A DNA stretch of 64,000 bases from an uncultured Eubacteriales bacterium (GCA_900540805.1 UQHL01000017.1:1-64000), one strand, 5' to 3'. Positions 35,359 to 46,300 are shown, counted from the stretch's first letter. Notes: a model not told the origin generated them from the letters alone. Made by a program: numbers and translations.

Positions 35359-36305
35359 AATTTTCCTCCTAAAATAAATTGCAGCGCCTTCTCCAGCGAG
35401 TCCGCGCGAGCGATACAAAGCTCCGACATGCCCGAAGCGGTGATGTTTCCCGCCGTCATACCGATGACGGGATATCCCGCAAGCCTCGAGGACAGCACCC
35501 CGCTGGCAGAATCCTCCAAAACGATCAGTTTTTCGGGATTTTTGCATTTCAGTCCCGTAAAGGCAAGCTCCTTATACAGCCACGGATGAGGCTTGGCGGC
35601 AAGCTCCCCGATCGTCGAATACCTGCCCTCTCCCTTTTCTACGCCGCCCATGATGATTCCGTCGTAAAAGTCGCGGGGATCTCCCAGCCCCATCGCGTCG
35701 AAGGCCGCCTCGATTTCTGGGATTGCCTTATAAAAAAGACCACTGGAAACCAACCCCACCTTTACGCCCCGCTTCTTCAGGGCAAGTAAAAATTCCTTCA
35801 GGCCCTTTACGGGCTTTATTTTGCCACGTTTGCCCTCCATGAGTGCGGTAAGTTCGCGGTGGCTGATCCCGTGATACGTCTCCATGGCGTTTTCGTAAGC
35901 GCCCGAGCCGTATTTTCCCAGCGCGTAATCGAGATGCTCCCCCGTGCTGTGCCCCGAAACGTAAGGCAGGTCTTCGGCGGAAAAACGCACTTCTTTGCCC
36001 GTCAGGGTACGGACGGTCTGTTCGATGATATCAATCCAGAATTCCTCGCTGATGATGCTGGTGCCGTCGAGATCCATGACAACGTACTCCGCAGGCGCGT
36101 CAAACGCCACCTCCTCCAGCGGATACACCGCGCGTTGACCGCTGCAGCCGGTGATACAGCACAAAGTCCTGCCCTCGTAGTCGGCAAATTCGATCTTTTT
36201 ATCCGGGGTGCCGCGGATTTCGCCGACCCCCGCCCGCCCGGATTGAAATATCCCGCCGAGGCAGCTGTTTTCCCGCTCGAGTGCGGTTAAATCGAAATTC
36301 ATCAT
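35355..36305 (-). CDS. HAD-superfamily hydrolase with N-terminal extension (beta-phosphoglucomutase/phosphatase-like)
   Basis: 316 aa. The HAD core begins only at residue 75: VMDLDGTSI supplies Asp78 (nucleophile) and Asp80; VGLVSSG is motif II; AAKPHPWLY carries the motif III Lys; IVLEDSASGV is motif IV. An alpha-helical cap lies between motifs I and II, as in the beta-phosphoglucomutase/GPP subgroup. These enzymes act on sugar phosphates in the cytoplasm. Residues 1-72, including CCITGC (49-54), are absent from usual members (motif I near residue 8) and have no assigned function. The start lies one nucleotide after the beta-mannosidase stop (TGATATG). ATG 36302 is an alternative start. Confidence 0.8.
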   Translation of the reverse strand: MMNFDLTALERENSCLGGIFQSGRAGVGEIRGTPDKKIEFADYEGRTLCCITGCSGQRAVYPLEEVAFDAPAEYVVMDLDGTSIISEEFWIDIIEQTVRTLTGKEVRFSAEDLPYVSGHSTGEHLDYALGKYGSGAYENAMETYHGISHRELTALMEGKRGKIKPVKGLKEFLLALKKRGVKVGLVSSGLFYKAIPEIEAAFDAMGLGDPRDFYDGIIMGGVEKGEGRYSTIGELAAKPHPWLYKELAFTGLKCKNPEKLIVLEDSASGVLSSRLAGYPVIGMTAGNITASGMSELCIARADSLEKALQFILGGKL

Positions 36306-36306
36306 A

Positions 36307-38751
36307 TCAATTTTTCCTTATATATTTGCCGTAATCGCTTATTTTGATTTCTTCCCGCTTCAAGGGTCGCGTCGAAACTGCCGTAACAACAGCCTTCCGC
36401 GCGGGAAGCACATCTAACCAATCGTCGTCGAGAGTCGTTCCGTCGGGGACGGAAATATGCAGCAGACGGACGTATTTCTCCGCCGTGATGACGATTTTCG
36501 TACAATATTCTTCCCCCGCTCTTTCGCAGTCCCCGATTTCCGCCGAATACGCCGATCCAAACGACAGCTCCTTAAAGGGTTTCAGGAAAGCGGAAGCGAC
36601 GCCGGAAAATTCCTCCGCGGCATAGGAAAGATAGAGAAGGTCTCCCCATGCTTCCATTTTGCCGAGTTCCCGTACGGAATACCCCTTCACCCGTTCCGTC
36701 CGTCGGACGACGGGGCCGTAAACGCCCTCCGTCGTCACGCCGCCGAAGGAAAGATCCGCGCACAATTCCCTGTCCGTATCGTTGATGAGATACCCGAAAT
36801 ATCCGCCTTTGCCGTCGGAAAGCACCGCCGCGCGGAAAGGCGCGTATTCCCGCTTTAATGTATAATAGGCCGCCTTGGGACGCAGATAATAATCGACGAC
36901 CGACCAGGTGCCCGTGGGCCAGATATCGTCGAACATCCAATTCATAAATCCGCCGCAGTCCGCGCGTTTCCTGCGCGCGTTGAGTATCTCTACTTTTAAG
37001 GCTTCCGCCTGCACCGCCATCGATTTTACGGCAAATTCGTCTATCCCCGCCGACGGCCCGAACAGCATTTCGGACATTTTCAGCTGTCTTTCCACAAAGC
37101 TCATCTGCGCCCCGTAAGGGTTATCGCAAAATCTGTCCTCCTGTATTTCTCCCAGCGGCCAAAGCTTTTCCTCGGGCACAAACGCCCGATAGGATTCGGG
37201 CACACAGGAGCCCATGATTGCGCATTCGCTGGCAAACGACACCTCGCGGTTGAAAGAATTTCGCAGAAATTCCTCATACGAAGCCAAGGCGGGTACGTCC
37301 AGCGCCGTACCGTGCGTTTCGCCGCTTTCGGGGTCGTTGCCCACGTCGGTGAGGCTGTACGGGCTTTGGCGTACGTACGGACGGGTGCCGTCGTAATGTT
37401 CCGCGATTCCGCGGACGGTAATATCCACCAGATCGTCGCCGTATTGCTTCAAAAGCCCGCAGGAGCCCGTCTTTTCGTTGCCGCCGCACCAATATACGAT
37501 ACAGGGATGATTTCTCAGCCGCTTTACCTGATAAATACATTCCTTCGTCACGTTTGCGACAAATTTTTCGTCCGTCTCGGGAATATCCGCACAGGCGAAC
37601 ATAAAATCCTGCCATACCATGATTCCCAGCTCGTCGCAGAGGCGATAAAAAATTTCCTTTTCGTAAATACCGCCGCCCCACACGCGCAGCATATTGACGC
37701 CCGCTTCCGCCGCCATTTTTATCAATGCCTCATAGCGTGAAGGCTTCGCGGTGCCCGTAAAGCATTCGCAGGGGACCCAGTTACTGCCCTTGACAAATAC
37801 GTCCGCGCCGTTGATCTTCAAGCGAAAGTTCATGCGATCCTCCGAAAGAGGCTTTTCCTCCAGCCTTACCTCACGAAAGCCCAGCCTTCCCGCATAGCCG
37901 TCGATTGTCACGCCGTTCCTCAGCAGTTCTACTTTATAGGCGTATAAATGGGGGGTTCCGTACCCTACGGGCATCCACAGCGCGGGCGATTTTACGCGCA
38001 GCGTACGGAAATTTTTTGCGCCCGTCACGGGAAACTCAAGCGTTATTCCTTTTCCGAGCCCCGAATTCGGCGCCGATTCCACCGTATAACGCAGGGTATC
38101 CGAAACGGCATACCCGAGGTATTCCTCCTTCCGGACGTTGTAATTGAGTTCGGTAAACAGCGTGACGTTCCCTTCGCCGTCCGTCCGGTATCGGACCTCC
38201 GTAATTCTTGTCGCGGGACGGTAGCAAAGGGCGACGTCCTCCCAGATCCCGTATCCCGGCAGATCGGGCGCCCAATCCCAGCCGAAATGGCACTGCGCCT
38301 TTCTCAAAAAGATGCGCTCCTTATTGAAGCAGGCAAAATACTTTTCCGCATCGATCTCCTTCATGCGCTTCAGCGTGGATCGCATGCGCACGCAAAGGAG
38401 ATTATCTTTTTTCAACAGCTGCGTCACGTCGTATTCGTAACGGAGAAACATGTTTTCCGTTTCACCCAGCAGCTCGCCGTTGAGGCGAAGCTCCGCAAAC
38501 GTGTCTATTCCCCCAAAGGCGAGAATACAGCGCTCTCCCTCCTTCGGTTTCCGAGCGGTAAATTCCAGCGAATATTCGTAATCGCGTTCCAGCAGGAAAC
38601 GTTCGTCCTTATAATTCATGCCGAAATAGGGATCGGGTATCCTGCCCGCCGCATAACAGTCGGCCGTGATATCGCCGGGCACCCGCGCGGGGAATATTTC
38701 ACCCGTCTCCACGCACCGCAGCTTCCATTTTCCGTTTAAGCTATATTCCAT
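36307..38751 (-). CDS. Beta-mannosidase, GH2
   Basis: 814 aa, the usual length for bacterial beta-mannosidases. FLRKAQCHFGWDWAPDLPGYGIWEDV (about 148-173) is diagnostic of this GH2 branch. The barrel has LRVWGGGIYEKEIFYRLCDELGIMVWQDFMFACA; CGGNEKTG gives Glu426 as acid/base and SFASECAIMG Glu509 as probable nucleophile. No signal peptide: it releases terminal beta-mannose from imported oligosaccharides in the cytoplasm. It follows the anchored lectin-like gene by 12 nt and is coupled to the HAD gene downstream. The ribosome site (AAGGAAATAGAG) is somewhat distant. Confidence 0.9.
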   Translation of the reverse strand: MEYSLNGKWKLRCVETGEIFPARVPGDITADCYAAGRIPDPYFGMNYKDERFLLERDYEYSLEFTARKPKEGERCILAFGGIDTFAELRLNGELLGETENMFLRYEYDVTQLLKKDNLLCVRMRSTLKRMKEIDAEKYFACFNKERIFLRKAQCHFGWDWAPDLPGYGIWEDVALCYRPATRITEVRYRTDGEGNVTLFTELNYNVRKEEYLGYAVSDTLRYTVESAPNSGLGKGITLEFPVTGAKNFRTLRVKSPALWMPVGYGTPHLYAYKVELLRNGVTIDGYAGRLGFREVRLEEKPLSEDRMNFRLKINGADVFVKGSNWVPCECFTGTAKPSRYEALIKMAAEAGVNMLRVWGGGIYEKEIFYRLCDELGIMVWQDFMFACADIPETDEKFVANVTKECIYQVKRLRNHPCIVYWCGGNEKTGSCGLLKQYGDDLVDITVRGIAEHYDGTRPYVRQSPYSLTDVGNDPESGETHGTALDVPALASYEEFLRNSFNREVSFASECAIMGSCVPESYRAFVPEEKLWPLGEIQEDRFCDNPYGAQMSFVERQLKMSEMLFGPSAGIDEFAVKSMAVQAEALKVEILNARRKRADCGGFMNWMFDDIWPTGTWSVVDYYLRPKAAYYTLKREYAPFRAAVLSDGKGGYFGYLINDTDRELCADLSFGGVTTEGVYGPVVRRTERVKGYSVRELGKMEAWGDLLYLSYAAEEFSGVASAFLKPFKELSFGSAYSAEIGDCERAGEEYCTKIVITAEKYVRLLHISVPDGTTLDDDWLDVLPARKAVVTAVSTRPLKREEIKISDYGKYIRKN

Positions 38752-38763
38752 AATCGCAATTCT

Positions 38764-39828
38764 CTATTTCCTTCTTTTACTAAATACCGAAGCCAGCGCC
38801 ACGCCCGAAAGGACGACGAGTGCCGAAAGCCCTGCCGCGCTGCCCTTACATCCGCCCTTGCAGCCGCCTTCCGTATCCGAAGATCCGCCGGGTCTGGGCG
38901 CGCCTTCGTTGCTTTCGCCGAACACCGCGGAAAAGCTTTTCACATGCACTTTGAAATCCCACATACTCAAATCGTTGGTGTTGAAGCCGTCGTAGGCATA
39001 GAGGGCGATATAACCGTCCGCATCCCGTTTATCCAGCTCGATCGTTTCGCCCAGATCCTCTCCCTCAAACGGCATCTCGTCGATGACCGTCAGACTGAGT
39101 TCGCCGTCGAACGTAACGTCGATCTTCACCGCGTCCTTTTCGTCCCCGTTTGCTTTATATAGATTTTTCACCCCGATCTCTACGGTATGCTCCGTCGTAT
39201 CATAGCACTGTTCCAGCGTGACGGGCTTGTAAAAATCGGGCACCTTGCTTTCGTATTGTACGCCCGAGGTATTGATATAGGTGGCCTCCTTGGGCTCCAC
39301 CGAGCTCCAGCGGGTATAATCGTGGCTGCCGCCCGCCCGATAACGGCGCAGGGTAAGCCCCACTTGTTTGGCGCGGTCGGGCTCGTTGCCCTGCACCTCG
39401 GTGTCGAACGCCACCATGTACGGATATCCGCCGGGCGCGTCCCAGGGAATGGACAACGAACCGTTGGGCGTCACCACGTCCGCGGGACTATTGGAAAACA
39501 ATACGCCGAAAAAGGTCTGATAATTATCCGCATCCGACTTAAAAGCGTCCACACCCTCGGCGTATTCCACCTGATAGGTAAAGCGAATCTTTCCCTGTCC
39601 CATTTTGTTGACGATATAGGCCGAGCCTACGGTATCGATGGGCGTGAGGGTGAGACCCGAATCGTTGAATGAGATCTCCCCCTTGCCCTGCGAATGCATC
39701 CAGTCGCTTCGGGAGGCGAAAAGGTTGAGCTCGGTTTCGTCCTCGGCCAAAGCGGCGACGGGGGCGGAGAAGCCGAAAGAGAGCACCAGGGCTGCGGCGA
39801 CGGACAATACGATTTGTTTTTTCATCAT
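38764..39828 (-). CDS. Secreted lectin-like protein with Cys-containing C-terminal membrane anchor (locus C)
   Basis: 354 aa, homologue of the locus A protein at 3997-5130 (shared SIPWDAPGGYPYMVAFDTE, RAKQVGLTLRRY, VPDFYKPVT, VIDEMPFEGE). Signal peptide cleaved near residue 27-29 (AALA-E). A beta-rich binding region runs to about 300, then a short Gly/Pro/Ser stalk. The tail is GGCKGGCKG (321-329), a hydrophobic segment (about 330-349) and SKRRK. Two CxxxC-like cysteines precede the membrane segment in both homologues. Likely anchored on the outer face to bind the glycan. It lies 9 nt after the binding protein gene; AAGGAGA is a good ribosome site. Confidence 0.6.
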   Translation of the reverse strand: MMKKQIVLSVAAALVLSFGFSAPVAALAEDETELNLFASRSDWMHSQGKGEISFNDSGLTLTPIDTVGSAYIVNKMGQGKIRFTYQVEYAEGVDAFKSDADNYQTFFGVLFSNSPADVVTPNGSLSIPWDAPGGYPYMVAFDTEVQGNEPDRAKQVGLTLRRYRAGGSHDYTRWSSVEPKEATYINTSGVQYESKVPDFYKPVTLEQCYDTTEHTVEIGVKNLYKANGDEKDAVKIDVTFDGELSLTVIDEMPFEGEDLGETIELDKRDADGYIALYAYDGFNTNDLSMWDFKVHVKSFSAVFGESNEGAPRPGGSSDTEGGCKGGCKGSAAGLSALVVLSGVALASVFSKRRK

Positions 39829-39837
39829 TTTTTCTCC

Positions 39838-41442
39838 TTATAACGATTGATACGACGCGACGATCGCGTTATATTCGTCGGTCAGAAACTGAATATAATT
39901 TTTATATTTTGTCGTGAGATTTTCACGAAGTTTAGCATGCAGACTCGCCAGCGTCTCACCCGAAGGAATAGGCGCGTCCGACCAGGCGTAGGCGCGCATG
40001 GAAACGTATTCGCGCCCCAAGGCGCTCGCCTCCGTCTTCAGAGCGCGGTCGGTTGCGGGAACGGAGGGAATGTTCATGCCCTCGTCGATATATCCGCCCT
40101 CTGGGAAAGTTTTGAAGGCGCGGACTTCTTCCACCCATTTGGTTTCCTGCCCGGTATAGCCCGCGTAGATTCGGTCGGAAATATGCACGTCCGTCAGCAG
40201 ACAATACAACCCCGAATAGGGCGCGAGAGCCTCATATTCCGCCCGTTTCTCCTCGGGATAGGCGTAGGCTTCCTTTCCGTCCACCTGCGTTTCCACCCAA
40301 TGCTCCCCCTTGATTCCGTACTTGGCCAGCTCGTAATTTTCTTTATCCTTATGCAGCCAATTGACAAACTTCAAAAGCAGTTCGGTATTCTGGCCTTTCT
40401 TCGGCACCATAAGCCCCAAAAAGGCGGAGGTCTGGCGGAGATTGCCGTTGGTTTCGGTGGTGCTCCCCTCTTTCAGCAGCGGAGCCACCATAATGCAGTC
40501 CTCGTTTCTCGCCAGCTTAAGCTTTTTGGCGATTTGTATCTGCGAGGTAACCTCGGGCCAGCCGACATACACCGCGCTTTTTCCCGAAGTAAAGTATTTG
40601 ACGCCGTCCGAAATCTCGATGGGTTTTTCCACCCACAATTTTTCTTCCTGAAGCATGCGCTCGTATTCGAGCACTTTGAGATAGTTTTCCTTCGCGTAAG
40701 CGGGATAGAGCTTATCGCCTTCCCTTTCCATGCGGGTATAACCCGTCGTGCCATACACGGGCGCCAGAAAATAATCCAGATCGTAAGGCGCGCCCACCAA
40801 CGGGCGGGTCACTTCGGTATTGTTTTCCTTAAGTTCGCTGAGGAGACGGGTAAACTCGTCGAGCGTCAGCGACTTGTAGCCTTCTTTGGAAATGTCGTAC
40901 TCGTCGGGATCAAACGAAGTGTTTTCCATAAACCCGCGGTTGATCAGCATACCGTAAATCGAGTTGTGTTCCAGCGACGACAAAGCGTAAAGCTTGCCGT
41001 CGAACATTCCTTTCCGATACGCCAACCCGTCGGGGTCCGTCTCCGCATTGAAGCGCGAGAGAAAGTCGGGCGCATTTTCCGCCGCGAGTCCGGTGAGGTC
41101 CTTGAGCTCCTTTTTCTCGGTGATCATCTGCGTGATCATGGAATCGGATGAATAGTGATGGATAAGCCCGTCGATTCGGTCGGAAGAGGTAGAGATCGCC
41201 CCCACCACCTTGTTGCCGATAGAGTCCGTCGAGGCGGGTTCTAGGATAAGGTCTATGCTTTCGCCCGTATCCTTTTTGAACTTTTCCTCGAGCGCGGCCT
41301 TCACCTTGTCGTCCTCCTTGCCCGTAACGCCGTTGTATTCGATATATAAAACCACCGCATCGGGCCGATATTCCGATTTGGAGCAGGCCGCAAAGCTTAC
41401 CGCAAACAGCGAAGCGAGCAATATGCTGAATAATTTCTTCAT
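39838..41442 (-). CDS. ABC sugar transporter solute-binding lipoprotein (locus C)
   Basis: 534 aa. Lipobox FAAC (Cys20), then a family-1-type binding protein paralogous to the locus A protein at 6376-7992 (VVLYIEYNGV, KFKKDTGESIDL, RPLVGAPYDLDYF, and a C-terminal AYAWSDAPIPSGE matching AYAWSDAPIADGA). It should capture oligosaccharides outside and deliver them to the permeases encoded at 41452-43270. Start 9 nt after the LplC-type permease gene. Divergence from the paralogue is spread over the whole protein, which suggests an old duplication and possibly a changed ligand. Confidence 0.88.
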   Translation of the reverse strand: MKKLFSILLASLFAVSFAACSKSEYRPDAVVLYIEYNGVTGKEDDKVKAALEEKFKKDTGESIDLILEPASTDSIGNKVVGAISTSSDRIDGLIHHYSSDSMITQMITEKKELKDLTGLAAENAPDFLSRFNAETDPDGLAYRKGMFDGKLYALSSLEHNSIYGMLINRGFMENTSFDPDEYDISKEGYKSLTLDEFTRLLSELKENNTEVTRPLVGAPYDLDYFLAPVYGTTGYTRMEREGDKLYPAYAKENYLKVLEYERMLQEEKLWVEKPIEISDGVKYFTSGKSAVYVGWPEVTSQIQIAKKLKLARNEDCIMVAPLLKEGSTTETNGNLRQTSAFLGLMVPKKGQNTELLLKFVNWLHKDKENYELAKYGIKGEHWVETQVDGKEAYAYPEEKRAEYEALAPYSGLYCLLTDVHISDRIYAGYTGQETKWVEEVRAFKTFPEGGYIDEGMNIPSVPATDRALKTEASALGREYVSMRAYAWSDAPIPSGETLASLHAKLRENLTTKYKNYIQFLTDEYNAIVASYQSL

Positions 41443-41451
41443 GTTTTCTCC

Positions 41452-42321
41452 TTATTCTTTGACCGAACCCAGCATGATGCCGGAGATAAAATATTTTTGC
41501 ATAAACGGATACGCGATGATGATGGGCAGCGTGGAAACCACCACGGTAGCCATTTTTACGTTTTCCGCAAAGCCCGAGCTCGCGCTTCCGCCCGAGGGAT
41601 TGACGTTTTCCTGAAGCATCTGCTGAAGCACCGCCGTCAGGGGAAGCATATCCTTATGCCGCGAATCGAAATAGAGGACGGGTGCCGACCAGTTGTTCCA
41701 GAAGGCAACCGCCGTAAACAGAATGATGGACGCAATAATCGATTTCGACATGGGGATATAAATTTTGAGAAACACGGTCAGATTGTTTCCCCCGTCCATT
41801 TTGCAGGCCTCTTCCAGCGCGGGCGGAACGGAGGAAAAGTAATTGCGGATCAGGATACAATTCCAGGGCGCCAGCATACAGGGCAGCAGGATTGCCAGAT
41901 AGCTGTTTTTCAGCCCCATATTGACAATGAGCATATACGTGGGGATAAGTCCGCCCGAAAACAGCATGGAGAAGATGATAATCTTCATAAACACCCCGCC
42001 GCCGACAAATTTCTTTTTGCTTAAGGGATAGGCGGCGAGCGTCGTCGTGCCCACGTGCAGGATTACCCCGCACACCGTCAGAAATACCGAATTGAAAAAA
42101 GCCCTGATGACCGTCGTGTCCCCTTTGAACAGCTGAATATACGCCGAAAAGGTGATATCCCGCGGCAGAACCGAATACCCGTGCGCCAAAAACGCGCCCT
42201 CGTCCGTGAGCGAGGCCGATACGATCATGACATAGGGAAGCAGAAAAGCGATTCCCAAAAGGCCCAGGACGGCAACGTTGCAGATATTGAATATTTTTCT
42301 CGATTTCGTTTCTATTGCCAT
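41452..42321 (-). CDS. Carbohydrate ABC transporter permease, LplC/MalG type (locus C)
   Basis: 289 aa, exactly the length of its locus A counterpart. Six membrane segments, EAA loop LEEACKMDGGNNLTVF near residue 185, and terminal GIMLGSVKE. It starts 4 nt after the stop of the LplB-type partner with the ribosome site GGTGA, so expression is probably coupled. Confidence 0.92.
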   Translation of the reverse strand: MAIETKSRKIFNICNVAVLGLLGIAFLLPYVMIVSASLTDEGAFLAHGYSVLPRDITFSAYIQLFKGDTTVIRAFFNSVFLTVCGVILHVGTTTLAAYPLSKKKFVGGGVFMKIIIFSMLFSGGLIPTYMLIVNMGLKNSYLAILLPCMLAPWNCILIRNYFSSVPPALEEACKMDGGNNLTVFLKIYIPMSKSIIASIILFTAVAFWNNWSAPVLYFDSRHKDMLPLTAVLQQMLQENVNPSGGSASSGFAENVKMATVVVSTLPIIIAYPFMQKYFISGIMLGSVKE

Positions 42322-42325
42322 ATCG

Positions 42326-43270
42326 TCACCATAAGCTTTCGTAGCCGAGCTTTTTTGCGGTCATGTTGGAGAGCGCGATGAGCAGGAAGGAAACGATCCC
42401 CTGCACCAGCCCCATGGCCGTGGAAATGGGGAATTGGTCATAACGCCCCGTGCTGGCGTACTGATAGATCTTTGTGGAGATGACCGCCGTCGTCTCCGCC
42501 AAAATGTCGTTTTCCCCTACCAGCGCGTAGATCTGTTCGAAATCGTCCTGAAAGATTTTTCCGACGGTCAAAATCAGCGTGATCGAGATGATCGGAGAAA
42601 TCGCGGGCAGGGTGATGCTCCAGGCCTGACGGAACCGCCCCGCGCCGTCGATCTTCGCCGCTTCGTAAAGCTGCGTGTCTATCGCGGAAAAGCCCGCTAT
42701 ATAGACGATCGTTCCCCAGCCGATATTTTTCCACATGTTGGTGAGAAGCAGAATTACGTACCATTTATTGGGATCGGAATACCAGGAAACGGGCTTCCCC
42801 CCGAAAAGCTGAATGAGCTGATTGAGTATGCCGTTGTCACTGTCAAGGAAGATAACCATCATGCCCGAAATAATAATCCAGGAAATAAAATTGGGCAGAT
42901 AGGACACCGACTGAAAGATTTTTTTGAACAGCGGAAGCTCCAATTCGTTGATGAGCAGCGCCAGAACGATAGTCAACGGAAACATGATAAATATCTTCAT
43001 CGAGGAAATAATCAGCGTGTTGCGCACCATCTTCCACAGCAGCGGGTCCTCGAACATCAGCTTAAACCACAGTCCGCCCACATTTTCCGACTGAAAAAGA
43101 GGAACGGACGGACTATAGTCCACAAACGCCATATAAAACCCGTACATCGGCACAAACGTGAAAATGAGCAGGGACAGCATGCCCGGGACGAGCATGAGAT
43201 ACAGACCGACGTTATTTTTTACATAAATTTTTTTATTGTGTCTTTCCTTTCTTACCATCAGCGTATCCAT
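42326..43270 (-). CDS. Sugar ABC transporter permease, LplB/YteP type (locus C)
   Basis: 314 aa. VGLYLMLVPGMLSLLIFTFVPMYG opens the first membrane segment; the EAA loop is LYEAAKIDGAGRFRQAW near residue 197; GKIFQDDFEQIYALVGENDILAETTAV is almost identical in plan to the locus A permease. It follows the giant lipoprotein gene by 34 nt. An in-frame ATG at 43258 is a possible alternative start. Confidence 0.92.
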   Translation of the reverse strand: MDTLMVRKERHNKKIYVKNNVGLYLMLVPGMLSLLIFTFVPMYGFYMAFVDYSPSVPLFQSENVGGLWFKLMFEDPLLWKMVRNTLIISSMKIFIMFPLTIVLALLINELELPLFKKIFQSVSYLPNFISWIIISGMMVIFLDSDNGILNQLIQLFGGKPVSWYSDPNKWYVILLLTNMWKNIGWGTIVYIAGFSAIDTQLYEAAKIDGAGRFRQAWSITLPAISPIISITLILTVGKIFQDDFEQIYALVGENDILAETTAVISTKIYQYASTGRYDQFPISTAMGLVQGIVSFLLIALSNMTAKKLGYESLW

Positions 43271-43304
43271 GCCCGCCGAGCCTCCTTATTGATTTACCGA
43301 AAGT

Positions 43305-46300
43305 CTATGAAGCGCTTATTTCCGTGCCGTCGATCCTCGCCTCCGAAAATCCGAACGTACCGTTTATGTGCTGAACGACCATTAATGCGGTGGGCGTAAA
43401 GAAGAGTTTCTGCACGTCGGGAGTCAGAGAAGAGAGGTAAACGGCCGTAATGAGGCCGTCCGAAAAACGTCCCTGCTCGGTCTGCCAAACCACCTTGACG
43501 CCGTCGATCCACACTTCCGTCTGAATGCCGAGGAAATTCCCTTCCCCGTCGTACTTATCCGCCGCACGGAAGGAAATGATTTTGTCCTGCGCGGTCGCCT
43601 TGTTCGGAAAATACGTGTCCATAGCGACCGTACACATCAGCTTGTCGCCCGCGTTGATATCCGAGCAGACTTTGATTTCGTTATCGGAAATACGGATACG
43701 CAGCGCCGTCGGCCAACCGCCCGACTGAACGGGCCCGCGCATGACGATATCGAAATGCCCCGACAAAGCCACGTTCACCTTTACGGACACTTTTTCGTCA
43801 TAAATGTATTGTTTGTCGTATCTTATCCATTCCACCTTTTCACCGTTAAATCCCTTTGTGACGGAAGCTTCGTCGTTCCAAACGTCGCCCGCGGCGCCGC
43901 CCGAGACGGCGACGTCCGTACTGCCGAGAAGAATGGTTCCATAATAATATTTAAGCGTAAAATCTTTATCGAGACGGGGCGTAAACGCGCCTTCGATCTG
44001 CTGTTCGATAATGTTCGTCCCCTTCCAGCAGGCCATGATCGTTATACCCTCCGAAAGGGTAGTTCCGCCCATTTTGAAACTTGTGATTATGGGATAGACA
44101 AATTCCGTACCCACCGCAGCGGTGAGATTTTCTATCGTCGCCGAATAGGCGACGTCGGTGATCTCCGCATTGACGGTGACGGCGACCGCAGCGATCGTTT
44201 CCCTGTCGTAACGATAGATTACTTTGAAGCCCTTGATATAACCGATATCCGCCGTAAGGGAGGCCTCCGTAAAAGGCGTCGTATAATCGGGTTCCTCGTT
44301 TCCGTTGATCCAGATGTATTTCGTCACGGAAGAGGTCACGTCCTCTTTGCCGTACTTCGCCGTCACCGCGGGAAGCGTATAGGTTCCGCCGTAGTCCACC
44401 GTAGCCGTCCGATCGGCGGGCTCGAGCGTCACCGTAAGGGGAAGAAGCTCTGTTCCGTCGATATACAGCTTTTCCAGAACAAAGGTGGTATGCCAGGAAA
44501 TCTGAGGATAGGCGGGGGCAAAGATTTCGGTCTGCGCCGCCAGAGTAAGCTCGCCCAAAGCCGCCGCGGGAATAATCCCCTTCGCTTTGTCGGCGTCCGT
44601 CACGGAATCCGTTTCGCCGCCGTTAAAGACAACCTTTTCCCCGTTGAGCCAAAGCTCGACCAAAATTCCCTTGAAAACGCCGTTTTCATAGACGTCCGAC
44701 GCACAATAGACGATCGTCTGGCGGGAGAGTTCGGAGGCGGGATTGCCGCGGAGATATTTTGCGGAACCGTTGCACTGCAAAAAGCTTTTTCCGCCGATCT
44801 CATAGCACACGCGGATCTCGTTGGGCGCGATGCGGATTCTCAACGCCTCGGGCCACGCAGTATTTCCCGCTCGTCTCAAAATAAAATCTACAATTCCGAG
44901 ATCGTCAAATTTCAGCTGGAAGCTTGCGGAAACCTTTTCGCCATAGACCTGTTGCCCCGTATAGCGCGCCACCTCGCTGCCTATTTCCATACCGTTTTTG
45001 CCCACGAGGTTTCCCGTCGTGCCGCCCGATACGGCAACGTCGAGTTGCGCAAGAAAAACGCTGCCGTAATAATATTTCAGGGAGAAATCGCGTTTGAGAA
45101 GGGGCTTAAACGTCCCCGCGGCTTCCTGCTCCGCGCCAGCAATGTCCGTATAGACAACCTTGACGGTAATCCCCGCCGTGATCTGCGTCCCCCCGATTTT
45201 AACGCTCGTCAGGGCAGGCAGCGTGAAGTCCGTTCCCACCGTCGCCTTGAGATTTTCCGTCGAACCCGACCACGCGACGTCGGTGACTTCGGCATTGACC
45301 GTTACGGAAACAGCTTTCACCGTATTCCCCTCATAGCGATAGACGATCTTAAAGCCCTTTAGATAATCTTCGCTCAGCGTAAGCGTATCGTCCGTAAACG
45401 GCTGTGCGGTTTCGTAATTCGGCTCCGTTTCGCCGTTGATCCAGATATATTTTTTCAGAGCGGAGGTTTTATCCTCTCCGCCATAGGAGGCCGTCACTTC
45501 GGGCAATGTGTATTCTTCGCCGAAGCTTCCCTCGTCCGCGTCGATTCCCGTCACCTTGAGATAGGCGGGTTTAGAGCCGTCGATCGTAGCGGCGTACAGC
45601 CAGGAATCCGTCGCAGAACCGTTGACGTAAATCGAAAGCCAGCTCGCCTGCAATACGGCGGGCCGCACCGCCACGGCACGGGCGCTCAATTGCATATCTT
45701 CGCCCGAGGAATGGGAGGAAGAAAGCTTCACCTTCGTGCCGTTGAGCCAAAGCTCGAGCTTGGTCCCCGCATATTTTCCGTCCTCGCCGTAAACGTCGGT
45801 AATCAGCCAGGAGATCTCCACTTCGTTTTCAAAGAATTTTTTCGTCCCCTCGGGGAAGGAATAACCGCCGAGTTCGTCCGTATGCGCGCCCCCGTAAATT
45901 TTGATGCCGTCCGAGGCATTGATTTCGATATTCAAGCCGTTCGGCCAATCGAAATTGCTGCAATCGGGCGAGCCGGGCACCGACGCGAGATTTTTGCCGC
46001 CGCGCACGTTGAACGCAATAAAGTTCATGCCGTCGCCCGAGCCAAAGCTCGAGGCGAAATTAAGCTTCACCAGCAGAGAAACCTTTTCGCTGTAAATCTT
46101 TTGTCCGCCGAACGCGGCGCTGCCGTCCGTGAGCTTGACGAAGTCCCCGTCCGTTTTCATGCCGCCATAGACGACGAAGTCCTTGACCGGAACGGCATCG
46201 TAAGCGGGGGTCACGTTTACTTCCACCGCCTCAACCTGCGTATTGCCGTTATAGTCCGTCACCGAATATTCGATCGTATGTACGCCGGCAGAATAGAACA

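Noticed and set aside
35359..35547. 63-residue N-terminal extension of the locus C GH5-like lipoprotein
   Set aside because: It overlaps the end of the HAD gene in another frame; the lipoprotein leader and AGGAGG ribosome site place the start at 35358.
39847..41151. 434-codon plus-strand frame
   Set aside because: Antisense to the locus C binding protein gene; no domain, composition typical of a shadow frame.
43755..45362. 535-codon plus-strand frame
   Set aside because: Antisense to the giant locus C lipoprotein; Arg/Asp-rich, no domain.
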